A stretch of DNA of 45,407 nt from Streptosporangiales bacterium (GTDB lineage Bacteria > Actinomycetota > Actinomycetes > Streptosporangiales > WHST01). The notes beneath the pieces were generated by a model. The model saw only the letters and a program-made list of their open reading frames with translations. It had not been told where the DNA came from and did not search any database. Position 1 is the stretch's first letter. Every line of letters starts with the position of its first letter. Location: contig WHST01000043.1 in NCBI GenBank assembly GCA_009379955.1, positions 1-45,407 on the forward strand, in the 5' to 3' direction. A program made the position numbers and the translations under genes. Positions 16,594 through 23,596 of the stretch are shown piece after piece.

Positions 16594-17739
16594 TCAGGAG
16601 CTGCTCCGCCAGGCGTCGGCGAGGAGTTCGAAGGAGCGGACGCGGTCGTCGTGGTCGTGCGTGATGGTGGTGACGAGGAGCTCGTCCGCGTCCGTTGCTC
16701 GTTGCAGGGTGCGCAGTCTCTCCGTCACCGTGTCGGGCGTGCCGACGAACTGGGTGTCGAGACGGTCGGCGACCAATGCGCGGTCGTCGTCGGTCCAGGT
16801 GTGGTCGGCTGCCTCCTTCGGTGTGGGGAAGGGGATGGCGCCCTGGCCGCTGCGGATGCTCCTGACCCACAGGGCGTACGGCGACGCGAGCTCGCGCGCG
16901 GTCTCGTCGTCGCGGGCGACCACGACATCGGCCGACACCATCACGTACGGTCGGGGCGCGTGCGCGGACGGCTGGAACTGGGCGCGGTATGACGCCACCG
17001 CCTCCAGTACCGTCGCCGGGCTGACGTGGTAGTTGGCCGCGAACGGCAGGCCCCGGCTGCCGGCCACGGCGGCGCTCTCGCCGCCGCTGCTGCCGAGGAT
17101 CCAGACGTCGAGGTCGGCGCCCTCGCCCGGCACGGCGTGCACGTCGATGCCGTCGGGAGTGCGGTAGGTGCCGCGCAGGAACGCCCGGATGTCGTCGACT
17201 TGCTCGGTGTACGCGGGGGAGTGTGCGCCCGGCTGCTGCAGCAGAGCCGCCTGGGCCCGCAGCCGTGGTGACGCCGCGAGCCGCGCGAACGAGAACGGGG
17301 GTGGGATGAGCAGACCGTTCACCGTCCTCGCCCGGGGCGGCGGCGCTTCGGTCTCCGGTCGAGTCTGGCCGGCGCCGTTCGTGGCCTCGGTACGGCGTTG
17401 CCCCGACCGGCCGAGGCCGAGGTCGATCCGGCCGGGGAACACCGCGGCGAGCGTGCCGAACTGTTCCACCACGGCCGCTGCCGTCTGATGGCCGAGCTGG
17501 ACGGCACCCGAACCGACCCTGATCGTGCTCGTCGCCGACGCGACCAGGGCGATCGTGACGGCAGGCGCCGAGCTCGCAACACCGGGCGCGAAGTGGTGCT
17601 CGGCGAGCCAGTAGCGCGCGTACCCGAGGTCCTCGGCACAGCGAGCGAGCTGGACGGTGTTGCGTAACGCGTCGCCCGCGGTGCGGCCGGACACCACGGG
17701 GGCGAGATCGAGGATGGAGAGCGGGACGTTCTGTGCCAC
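16594..17739 (-). CDS. LLM class flavin-dependent oxidoreductase (bacterial luciferase-like, MsnO8-type)
   Basis: The 381-residue protein starts at GTG 17739, eight to nine bases after GGAGG, and reads VAQNVPLSILDLAPVVSGRT. It has family landmarks RYWLAEHHFAPGVASSAPAV, VGSGAVQLGHQTAAAVVEQFG, FPGRIDLGLGRS, WILGSSGGESAAVAG and FVGTPDTVTERL. These belong to the single-subunit luciferase-like group that includes FMNH2-using monooxygenases. A much longer upstream reading of the frame exists but is not coding. It is the last gene of the organosulfur operon, separated from ssuD by 145 bp without a supported gene. Its probable job is to oxidise a sulfur compound using reduced flavin from the reductases upstream (inference from context). 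Confidence 0.85.
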   Translation of the reverse strand: MAQNVPLSILDLAPVVSGRTAGDALRNTVQLARCAEDLGYARYWLAEHHFAPGVASSAPAVTIALVASATSTIRVGSGAVQLGHQTAAAVVEQFGTLAAVFPGRIDLGLGRSGQRRTEATNGAGQTRPETEAPPPRARTVNGLLIPPPFSFARLAASPRLRAQAALLQQPGAHSPAYTEQVDDIRAFLRGTYRTPDGIDVHAVPGEGADLDVWILGSSGGESAAVAGSRGLPFAANYHVSPATVLEAVASYRAQFQPSAHAPRPYVMVSADVVVARDDETARELASPYALWVRSIRSGQGAIPFPTPKEAADHTWTDDDRALVADRLDTQFVGTPDTVTERLRTLQRATDADELLVTTITHDHDDRVRSFELLADAWRSSS

Positions 17740-17884
17740 GGTGGATGCCTCCGGGAAACGTGGTGTCGGCTCAGCGGACGGGTGACGCGGGGAACGGCCG
17801 GCTGGGGATGTCCCCGGCGCAGGACGAGCCGTCGCGCGGCGGCGGATGGTCGTCGGGTGCGGGGCATCGGCGTCTCTCCTGAGG

Positions 17885-19033
17885 TCACGAGGCGGAGGGT
17901 GAGCGCAAGAGGTCGGGTATCTCTTCGTCACTGCGGAACTGGGGGAGCACTCCTTCGCCGAACGCATAGGCCTCCTCCAGGTGCGGGTACCCGGAGAAGA
18001 CGAACTCGTCGATGCCGGCGGCACGGTAGTCGTCGATGCGTTCCGCGACCTCGTAGTGGCTGCCGACGAGTGCGGTGCCCGCGCCGCCGCGGACGAGGCC
18101 GATCCCGGCCCACAGGTTCGGCGCGACGACGAGTCCGCGCCGGTCCCCGGCGTGCAGGTCGAGCATGCGGCGCTGCCCGACGGACTCCAGCCGCCGCATC
18201 GCCGCCTGCCGCTGCCGGACCGTCGTGTCGTCCAGCGACTCGATCAGCCTGGCTGCGTCGTCCCATGCCTCGCGCGACGTGTCTCGCGTGATCACGTGGA
18301 GGCGGATGCCGAACCGCACGTCGCGCCCCTCTTCGGCGGCGAGCTCGCGGACGCGCGCGATCTTCTCGGCCACGTCGGCGACGGGCTCACCCCAGGTGAG
18401 GTAGACGTCGGCGTGCCTGGCGGCTACCTGCAACGCGGGCGCAGAGGATCCGCCGAAGTAGACCCGAGGGAGTGGGTCGGGCGGCTCCCTGAGCAGCCCG
18501 CCGTCGACGGTGTAGTGGGTGCCGTAGTGGTCGAACGGCAGACCGGACAGGGCCCGGCGCACCACGGCGAGGAACTCGTCGGCACGCCGGTACCGCTCGT
18601 CGTGGTCGAGCGGATCCCCGTACCCGCGCTGCTCCGCCGTACTGCTGCCGATGACGACGTTGAGCAGCAGCCGTCCGGAGGACAGGCGCTGGAACGTCCC
18701 CGCCATGTGGGCGGCCAGCACCGGGGAGAGGAGACCGGGACGCAGCGCGACGAGGAACTTCACCCGCCGTGTCGCGGCGATCAGTGCGGCGGTGGTCAGC
18801 CACGCGTCCTCGCAATGAGCCCCGGTCGGTGTCAGGACGCCGTCGTAGCCGAGTGAGTCGACGGCGCGTGCCAGCGTGGTGAGGTAGTCGAGCGTCGCGG
18901 GTCGATGCGCGGACGGCGCGCCGTTGTCTGGCACGCCGTCGCCGATGCCGACACCGTGCGACGACCGGCCGAGGATCCTGTCGTCGCCACCGGTCGGCAG
19001 GAACCAGTGGAAGGACGGCTCACGAGACGACAT
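17885..19033 (-). CDS. ssuD: FMNH2-dependent alkanesulfonate monooxygenase SsuD
   Basis: The 382-residue protein aligns by eye along its length with SsuD: FHWFLPTGGD at the start, LTPTGAHCEDAW (Cys74, equivalent to the conserved active-site-region cysteine), VYFGGSSAPALQVAA, FGIRLHVITRDTSREAW, NLWAGIGLVRGGAGTALVG with the substrate-loop arginine, and SGYPHLEEAYAFGE. SsuD cleaves C1-C10+ alkanesulfonates to aldehyde and sulfite with FMNH2 and O2. The position of the E. coli PTHGD histidine is glycine here (PTGGD), which could shift substrate range. The start overlaps the 61-aa ORF by 14 bases. No ssuABC transporter is linked. Confidence 0.92.
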   Translation of the reverse strand: MSSREPSFHWFLPTGGDDRILGRSSHGVGIGDGVPDNGAPSAHRPATLDYLTTLARAVDSLGYDGVLTPTGAHCEDAWLTTAALIAATRRVKFLVALRPGLLSPVLAAHMAGTFQRLSSGRLLLNVVIGSSTAEQRGYGDPLDHDERYRRADEFLAVVRRALSGLPFDHYGTHYTVDGGLLREPPDPLPRVYFGGSSAPALQVAARHADVYLTWGEPVADVAEKIARVRELAAEEGRDVRFGIRLHVITRDTSREAWDDAARLIESLDDTTVRQRQAAMRRLESVGQRRMLDLHAGDRRGLVVAPNLWAGIGLVRGGAGTALVGSHYEVAERIDDYRAAGIDEFVFSGYPHLEEAYAFGEGVLPQFRSDEEIPDLLRSPSAS

Positions 19034-19205
19034 CGGCGGTGACCACCTTCGCGAAGCGGCGGGACGACGTCGGTGCGCCGCACGACGGGTGGGTCGGGAC
19101 CGAGGTGTACCCGTGCCGCTCGAGCATCCGGACGGCCTCGTGCAGTGCCACGGCGGCGGGTTCGTACCAGTCCACGCGATGAGCCCGGATCCTGGCGGCG
19201 ATCAT
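19020..19205 (-). CDS. Undescribed 61-aa protein wedged between flavin reductase and ssuD
   Basis: ATG 19205 overlaps the flavin reductase stop (ATGA) and the frame ends inside the ssuD start. It encodes 61 residues: ARIRAHRVDWYEPAAVALHE, then AVRMLERHGYTSVPTHPSCG and SSRRFAKVVTADVVS. The first half looks like an amphipathic helix containing WYEPAA. A single Cys lies in THPSCGAP. I do not recognise it. Tight coupling on both sides shows that the operon translates it, and it could be an adaptor or stability factor for the two-component flavin system. Confidence 0.6.
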   Translation of the reverse strand: MIAARIRAHRVDWYEPAAVALHEAVRMLERHGYTSVPTHPSCGAPTSSRRFAKVVTADVVS

Positions 19206-19720
19206 GGCGCGTCCAGGACGGACGTGTACCTGCCGCGGTGGTACAGCAGCGGTGCGGCCGGGGTGTGCTCGGCGCGGATGACGTCGGCGACGACGACCGC
19301 ATGATCGCCGGCATCGACGCGACCGCGCACCCGTAGCGCGAGCCAGGCGAGCGAGTCGTCGAGTACGGGGAGGCCGTGCGGTCCGCGTCGCCAGTGGGTG
19401 ATCGCGGCGAAGCGGTCGATGCCGCTCGTCGCGAACACCGTTGCCACGTCGTGCTGTCCGGCGGCGAGCAGGTTGACGCTGAGGTGCTCGGCACGCTCGA
19501 CCGTGGGCCAGCTCGACGAGTCGCGACCGATGTTGAAGCTCACCAGCGGAGGGTCGGCCGCCAACGGCACCAGCGAGGTCGCCGTGAACCCCACCGGGCT
19601 CGCGCCTCCGGTCATGATGACCGCGACGGGAGCGGCGTGGTGGCGGAACAGCCGCCTGAACGAATCCGCGTCGACGGTGCCGTCCACCGGGCCGTCTTCG
19701 GACGAGAGCACGCTGGTCAT
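19202..19720 (-). CDS. Flavin reductase (HpaC/DIM6-NTAB family)
   Basis: The 172-residue protein shows the flavin-reductase split barrel: FRRLFRHHAAPVAVIMTGG, VGFTATSLVPLAADPPLVSF with the flavin-binding TATS, HLSVNLLAAGQHDVATVFA and LAWLALRVRGRVDAGDHAVV. It reduces FMN or FAD with NAD(P)H for the partner monooxygenases. It begins 28 bases after the FMN reductase and is coupled to the 61-aa ORF. Two flavin reductases of different folds in one operon suggest that different monooxygenases use different partners. Confidence 0.88.
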   Translation of the reverse strand: MTSVLSSEDGPVDGTVDADSFRRLFRHHAAPVAVIMTGGASPVGFTATSLVPLAADPPLVSFNIGRDSSSWPTVERAEHLSVNLLAAGQHDVATVFATSGIDRFAAITHWRRGPHGLPVLDDSLAWLALRVRGRVDAGDHAVVVADVIRAEHTPAAPLLYHRGRYTSVLDAP

Positions 19721-19748
19721 CCGTCGCCGCCTTCGCTGTCGAGGTCGG

Positions 19749-20342
19749 TCATCGCCGCTCCACCGCCTGCGCCTCGTGGGCCAGGTGCCGGAGCACGTCG
19801 GCGACGACGCTGCCGTAGCGATGCACCCACTCGGCGGCGATGTCTCCGACCGTTCGCGACTCGAGCTCGGGCTCGAGGACGGCGACCGCCGGTGCCGGCA
19901 CGCTCGCCCCGAGCTCGACCAGCAGGTCGCGCAGGTTCGCCTGCACGGACTGCCGGTGCTCCTCGGCTGCCGCGATGGCGACCGGCACCGCGACGGCGTC
20001 GGCCAGGTCGCCGTGCGAGAACTGGTCGAGGAAGATCTTCAGCAGGCCGCTGTACGTCGCCTTGTACGTCGGCGTCGCGACGATGAGCAGGCGTGCGGCC
20101 CGCACCGGTCCGAACGGGTCGGCAACGGCCGCTCTGCCCCGCACCGGTTCTGGGTCGAACGTGACGCCGACGAGCTCACCCAGCTCCAGCACCTGGGTCT
20201 CGTACGTCGCCGGCGCCCGCGCCATGAGCTCGCCGATGAGCGCGCGGCGGATCGCGTCGGCGAGTGCTCGGGTCCGTGAACTCGGTCGCGGGTTGCCGAT
20301 CAGCTCGACGACCTTGACGACTCCGTCGTCCACCTGGCTCAT
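19749..20342 (-). CDS. NAD(P)H-dependent FMN reductase (SsuE/MsuE-like flavodoxin fold)
   Basis: ATG 20342 overlaps the stop of the upstream LLM gene (ATGA). The 197-residue chain has the flavodoxin-like FMN site GNPRPSSRTRALADAI, the ATPTYKATYSGLLKIFLDQF segment that forms the tetramer/FMN contact, and an acidic C-terminal helix. SsuE-type enzymes supply FMNH2 to sulfonate monooxygenases, matching the ssuD gene two positions downstream. No export signal is present. Confidence 0.88.
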   Translation of the reverse strand: MSQVDDGVVKVVELIGNPRPSSRTRALADAIRRALIGELMARAPATYETQVLELGELVGVTFDPEPVRGRAAVADPFGPVRAARLLIVATPTYKATYSGLLKIFLDQFSHGDLADAVAVPVAIAAAEEHRQSVQANLRDLLVELGASVPAPAVAVLEPELESRTVGDIAAEWVHRYGSVVADVLRHLAHEAQAVERR

Positions 20343-21703
20343 GCCGACACCGCCACACCGGTCGACGGCGTGGACAGGCGGGGTGGCCCGAGTCCGAGGT
20401 GACCGCGCAGGGTCGACGCGGTGTACTCGGTGCGGAACACGCCACGTTCCTGCAGCAGCGGCACGACCTTGTCGACGAACTCGTCGAGCCCTGCCGGCAC
20501 CAGGATGAACCCGTCGGAGGCGTCGCTCTGCACGAACGTGTCGAGCTCCTCGGCGACCCGTGCCGGCGTCCCGACGAAGCGCTGCCGGTCGGTCACCTCG
20601 ATCACCAGATCCCTGATGCCGAGCTTCTTCTCCTCCGCGACGGCGCGCCACCGGCGCGCGGTCTCCACGCGGTCGTCGTGCTGCCGCGCGCGACCCTTGA
20701 TGATCGTGTCGTCCGACACCCGCGGGTCGTCCGCGGGCAGCGGGCCGTCCGGGTCGTACTCGGACAGGTCCCGGTTCCGCAGCTGTTCGAGCAACGCGAT
20801 CGCCGTCTGTGGGCTGACCTGCTGGCGGCGGATGTGCCGGGTGCGCTCGTGTGCCTCGCTCTCGGTGTCGCCGAGCACGAAGGAGACTCCGGGGAGGATC
20901 TTGACGTCATCGGGCGACCGTCCGTACGCAGCCGCCTTGGACTTGACGTCGGCGTAGAACGCCCTGCCCTCCTCGAGCGTGCCGTGCCTGGTGAACACCG
21001 CGTCCGCAGTCGCGGCGGCGAACCCGCGGCCGGCGTCGGAATCGCCGGCCTGGATGATCACCGGGTGCCCCTGCGGGCTGCGTGGCACGGTGAAGTGGCC
21101 GGCGATGTCGAACTGGACGCCGGCGTGCTCGAACGCCCCGGCGTCACCCTCGGACACGAACACTCCCGCGGACGGGTCGGCGACGAGCGCGTCCTGGGCC
21201 CAGGAGTCCCAGAGCTCGCGCGCGGTCCGGACGAACTCGGCGGCGCGTTCGTAGCGCTGGGAGTGGTCGAGGTAGCCGCCGCGCCGGAAGTTCTCGCCCG
21301 TGAACGCGTCGGAGGACGTGACGACGTTCCAGGCGGCCCTCCCGCCGGACAGGTGATCCAGCGTAGAGAACTGCCGGGCGATCTCGTACGGCTCGTTGAA
21401 CGTCGCGTTGATCGTGCCGGCGAGGCCGAGTCTCGTCGTCACCGCCGCCAGTGCGCCGAGGACCGTGAACGTGTCGGGGCGCCCGACGACGTCGAGGTCG
21501 TAGAGGCGACCGCGCTGCTCGCGCAGGCGCAGGCCTTCGGCGAGGAAGAAGAAGTCGAAGAGACCGCGCTCGGCGGTCTGCGCGAGGTGCACGAACGACG
21601 AGAAGTCGATCTGGCTGCCGGCGTTCGGGTCCTGCCAGACCGTGTGGTTGTTCACGCCGGGGAAGTGCGCGGCGAGGATGATCTGCTTGGGTCGTGCGGT
21701 CAT
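20339..21703 (-). CDS. NtaA/SnaA/DszA-family flavin-dependent monooxygenase
   Basis: The 454-residue protein starts at ATG 21703 after AGGAGATCGTC. Landmarks are ILAAHFPGVNNHTVWQDPNA, FDFFFLAEGLRLREQRGR, RLGLAGTINATFNEPYEIAR, the DHLSGGRAAWNVVTSSD motif, the IIQAGDSDAGRGFAA stretch and the C-terminal RTEYTASTLRGHLGL. Members oxidise nitrilotriacetate, EDTA, sulfones (DszA) or dimethyl sulfide using FMNH2. In this sulfur setting a sulfone, sulfide or sulfonate substrate is the best guess. It lies 13 bp after the preceding LLM gene. Confidence 0.88.
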   Translation of the reverse strand: MTARPKQIILAAHFPGVNNHTVWQDPNAGSQIDFSSFVHLAQTAERGLFDFFFLAEGLRLREQRGRLYDLDVVGRPDTFTVLGALAAVTTRLGLAGTINATFNEPYEIARQFSTLDHLSGGRAAWNVVTSSDAFTGENFRRGGYLDHSQRYERAAEFVRTARELWDSWAQDALVADPSAGVFVSEGDAGAFEHAGVQFDIAGHFTVPRSPQGHPVIIQAGDSDAGRGFAAATADAVFTRHGTLEEGRAFYADVKSKAAAYGRSPDDVKILPGVSFVLGDTESEAHERTRHIRRQQVSPQTAIALLEQLRNRDLSEYDPDGPLPADDPRVSDDTIIKGRARQHDDRVETARRWRAVAEEKKLGIRDLVIEVTDRQRFVGTPARVAEELDTFVQSDASDGFILVPAGLDEFVDKVVPLLQERGVFRTEYTASTLRGHLGLGPPRLSTPSTGVAVSA

Positions 21704-21716
21704 GACGATCTCCTGG

Positions 21717-22937
21717 TCAGGTCGCCGGCGTGGCCGCTGCGGCGGTGTAGCGGCTCGCCGGTCGGGTGAGGCCGAGCAGGCCCCGCAACGTGCTCTGCTC
21801 GTAGTGGCGCCGAAAGGCATCGCGGGCCTGGAGCGCCGGCACGAGCCGTTCGGTGAGGGCGGTGAGGTCGTGCGGGAGGACGCCGGGCCGCAGCCGGAAG
21901 CCGTCGACCCCCACGCGCCGCCACGTGGTGAGGAGATCGGCGAGCCGGTCGGCCGTGCCGACGAAGACCGCCGCGTCGGACGCGTACTCCGCGCCGTCGA
22001 GCTCGTCGAGAAGCGCCTTGCGCCGTCCGGCCGTCTCGTCGTCCGTGTCGACGAACACCACGAGGTCCACGAAGACGCGCAGTGGCTCGCCGTCTCGACC
22101 GGCCGCGCGCTCGGCGTCGCGTACCGCACTCACGGCGGCGTCCGCCTCTTCGATGTCGTGCGGGGTCACGAACACGACGTCGGCCGCCCGCGCGGCGAGC
22201 AGGTACGCCGCCTCCGCATGGGCGAGTGCCGTGACGACGGGTTGCCCCTGTGGTGGTCGTGGCGTGATGGAGGGTCCCCGCACACTGAACCAGTCGCCGG
22301 CGAAGTCGACGTAGTGCAGCTTGTCGCGGTCGACGAATCGTCCCGTCGTCACGTCTCTGATCACCGCGTCGTCCTCCCAGCTGTCCCACAGCCGGCGCAC
22401 CACCTCGACCGTGTCGGCGGCCTCGCCGAACAGCTGTGTGATCGCACGGACTGTCTCGGGGTCGTGTCGGCGTTCGTGATCGATCGGCGGGATCCGGCGA
22501 CGGCCGAAGTGTGCCGCCTCCGTGGCCGAAGCGGACACCTTGACCTGCCAGCCGGCGCGGCCCTTGCTGGCGAAGTCGAGCGTCGCCAGCGCCGTCGAGA
22601 CATGGAACGGCTCCGTGTGGGTGGTGGTCACGGTGGGGACGAGGCCGATGTGCGACGTGAGCGGCGCCACCCGCGCCGCCAGGAGTGCGGCGTCCAGCCG
22701 TCCGCGCACGTGGTCGGTGCGATCGTCGACGCCGTCGCGCCTGGACGACCGCGGTCCGAGGGAGTCCTCGATCGTGACGAAGTCGAGCGACCCACGCTCG
22801 GCGGTCGTGACGAGGTCGCGCCAGTAGTCGGCGGTGAAGAGATCGCCCGGCCTGGCACCCGGCGAACGCCATGCCGCCGGATGCCAGCCCGCGCCGTCGA
22901 GAGCGACAGCGAGATGAAGTGGAGTTGAACGTGTCAT
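21717..22937 (-). CDS. LLM class flavin-dependent monooxygenase, first gene of the operon
   Basis: ATG 22937 lies nine bases after GGGAG; an ATG at 22955 is the longer alternative. The 406-residue product has LHLAVALDGAGWHPAAW, LDFVTIEDSLGP, IGLVPTVTTTHTEPFHVSTA, LDFASKGRAGWQVKVSAS and RHYEQSTLRGLLGLTRP. It belongs with the NtaA/DszA-like group but is shorter. Homologues in sulfur-scavenging operons oxidise organosulfur compounds with reduced flavin. It is the promoter-proximal gene, about 105 bp behind a short Cys-containing leader ORF. Confidence 0.85.
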   Translation of the reverse strand: MTRSTPLHLAVALDGAGWHPAAWRSPGARPGDLFTADYWRDLVTTAERGSLDFVTIEDSLGPRSSRRDGVDDRTDHVRGRLDAALLAARVAPLTSHIGLVPTVTTTHTEPFHVSTALATLDFASKGRAGWQVKVSASATEAAHFGRRRIPPIDHERRHDPETVRAITQLFGEAADTVEVVRRLWDSWEDDAVIRDVTTGRFVDRDKLHYVDFAGDWFSVRGPSITPRPPQGQPVVTALAHAEAAYLLAARAADVVFVTPHDIEEADAAVSAVRDAERAAGRDGEPLRVFVDLVVFVDTDDETAGRRKALLDELDGAEYASDAAVFVGTADRLADLLTTWRRVGVDGFRLRPGVLPHDLTALTERLVPALQARDAFRRHYEQSTLRGLLGLTRPASRYTAAAATPAT

Positions 22938-22986
22938 GGCATGGGTCTCCCGCATGGAGGATCGTCAGGGAAGAACGGAGTACCCC

Positions 22987-23005
22987 GCCGCCCGGCGCTG
23001 GCGGC
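22987..23005 (-). promoter_or_regulatory. GC-rich hairpin between the minus leader ORF and the operon
   Basis: GCCGCC and GGCGGC pair over a seven-base loop in the leader transcript, 38 bases after the leader stop and 50 bases before the first gene. It could act as the attenuating structure coupled to leader translation, although no T-tract follows. Confidence 0.35.
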
Positions 23006-23042
23006 TACCGACGTGTGTCGACGACGACCGTGCGGGCGCGGG

Positions 23043-23171
23043 TCAGCGACGACACGACGATGTCGTGATCAGGAGCAGGTCGAGGTGGAGCCTGCGGTAC
23101 CGGTCGCCGCGTTCCCAGCGCCCCGGCGTCGAGACGACGCCGGCGCGCTCCGCATCAGTGTGTGTGTCCAC
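23043..23171 (-). CDS. Cys-containing leader peptide upstream of the organosulfur monooxygenase operon
   Basis: The minus frame ending at TGA 23043-23045 finishes RYRRLHLDLLLITTSSCRR. This fits the pattern of short leader peptides found before actinomycete sulfur-metabolism genes: Arg-Arg, hydrophobic, (H/I), Asp-Leu, then Ser and Cys close to the stop. GTG 23171 gives 42 residues; the frame is open further upstream to 23231, so the start is uncertain. Ribosome progress through the Ser-Ser-Cys-Arg-Arg codons could report cysteinyl-tRNA supply. Confidence 0.55.
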   Translation of the reverse strand: MDTHTDAERAGVVSTPGRWERGDRYRRLHLDLLLITTSSCRR

Positions 23172-23370
23172 GACCAGACCCCGACTCTCGACAGTGGCGC
23201 TCGTGACCTGCTTCCAGGTAACCACGCTCACGGGTAATCGGCAACACCAATCGGCTTAATAGGGATTGATGGTGTACGGCCGTCGTGCACTCGGTGTGAG
23301 GGATGAGTCTCAGCTCTCGATACCGACCTTGATAGTCGGCTAGTCCTATGCAAATACTTGAGATGTGCCC

Positions 23371-23442
23371 GTGCAGCGACTCTTCACTCTGCGACGCGTG
23401 ATCGACCTCGTGCGCGTCGCCAGCTCGCTCTGTCACAGCTGA
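23371..23442 (+). CDS. Cys-containing leader peptide upstream of the rhodanese gene (23 aa)
   Basis: GTG 23371 (or GTG 23365, two codons earlier) opens a 23-codon frame containing LRRVIDLVRVASSLC and ending His-Ser-stop. It matches the same pattern (LRR-x-IDL-x-RVAS-x-LC) as leader ORFs that precede sulfate, thiosulfate and sulfonate genes in actinomycetes. It is 155 bases upstream of the rhodanese start. Its stop codon is at the foot of a possible hairpin (GAGGG 23441-23445 with CCCTC 23476-23480), and a second stem forms at 23517-23537. Confidence 0.7.
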   Translation: MQRLFTLRRVIDLVRVASSLCHS

Positions 23443-23516
23443 GGGTGCGCGGCGCCCGCGGGTAGGCCACGGCCGCCCTCATCGCGTGAGAGACCAGCGA
23501 TCCCTGACTCATCGTG

Positions 23517-23537
23517 GGTGACGTCGTCGACGTCGCC
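23517..23537 (+). promoter_or_regulatory. Eight-base-pair hairpin in the rhodanese leader
   Basis: GGTGACGT (23517-23524) pairs with ACGTCGCC (23530-23537) around a five-base loop, with one G-U pair. It lies between the leader ORF and the rhodanese ribosome site. Its role is inferred from position only. Confidence 0.35.
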
Positions 23538-23596
23538 TACCTCACCATGCACCGGCACACGGTGCGGCCCGTCATCGACCTGCGAGGTGCGACGAG

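Noticed and set aside
17319-17867. A minus-strand ATG at 17867 with a good AGGAG eight bases upstream, opening a 182-codon frame between and inside the LLM genes
   Set aside because: After about 45 residues it is only the shifted frame of the LLM gene, and the composition (Arg/Pro/Ser) is that of non-coding high-GC sequence. I leave the 145-bp gap without a gene.
23245-23274. Imperfect inverted repeat CACCAATC ... GATTGATGGTG in the sulfur divergent region
   Set aside because: Two-base bulge and only four-base contiguous pairs; could be a regulator site but not better than chance by eye.
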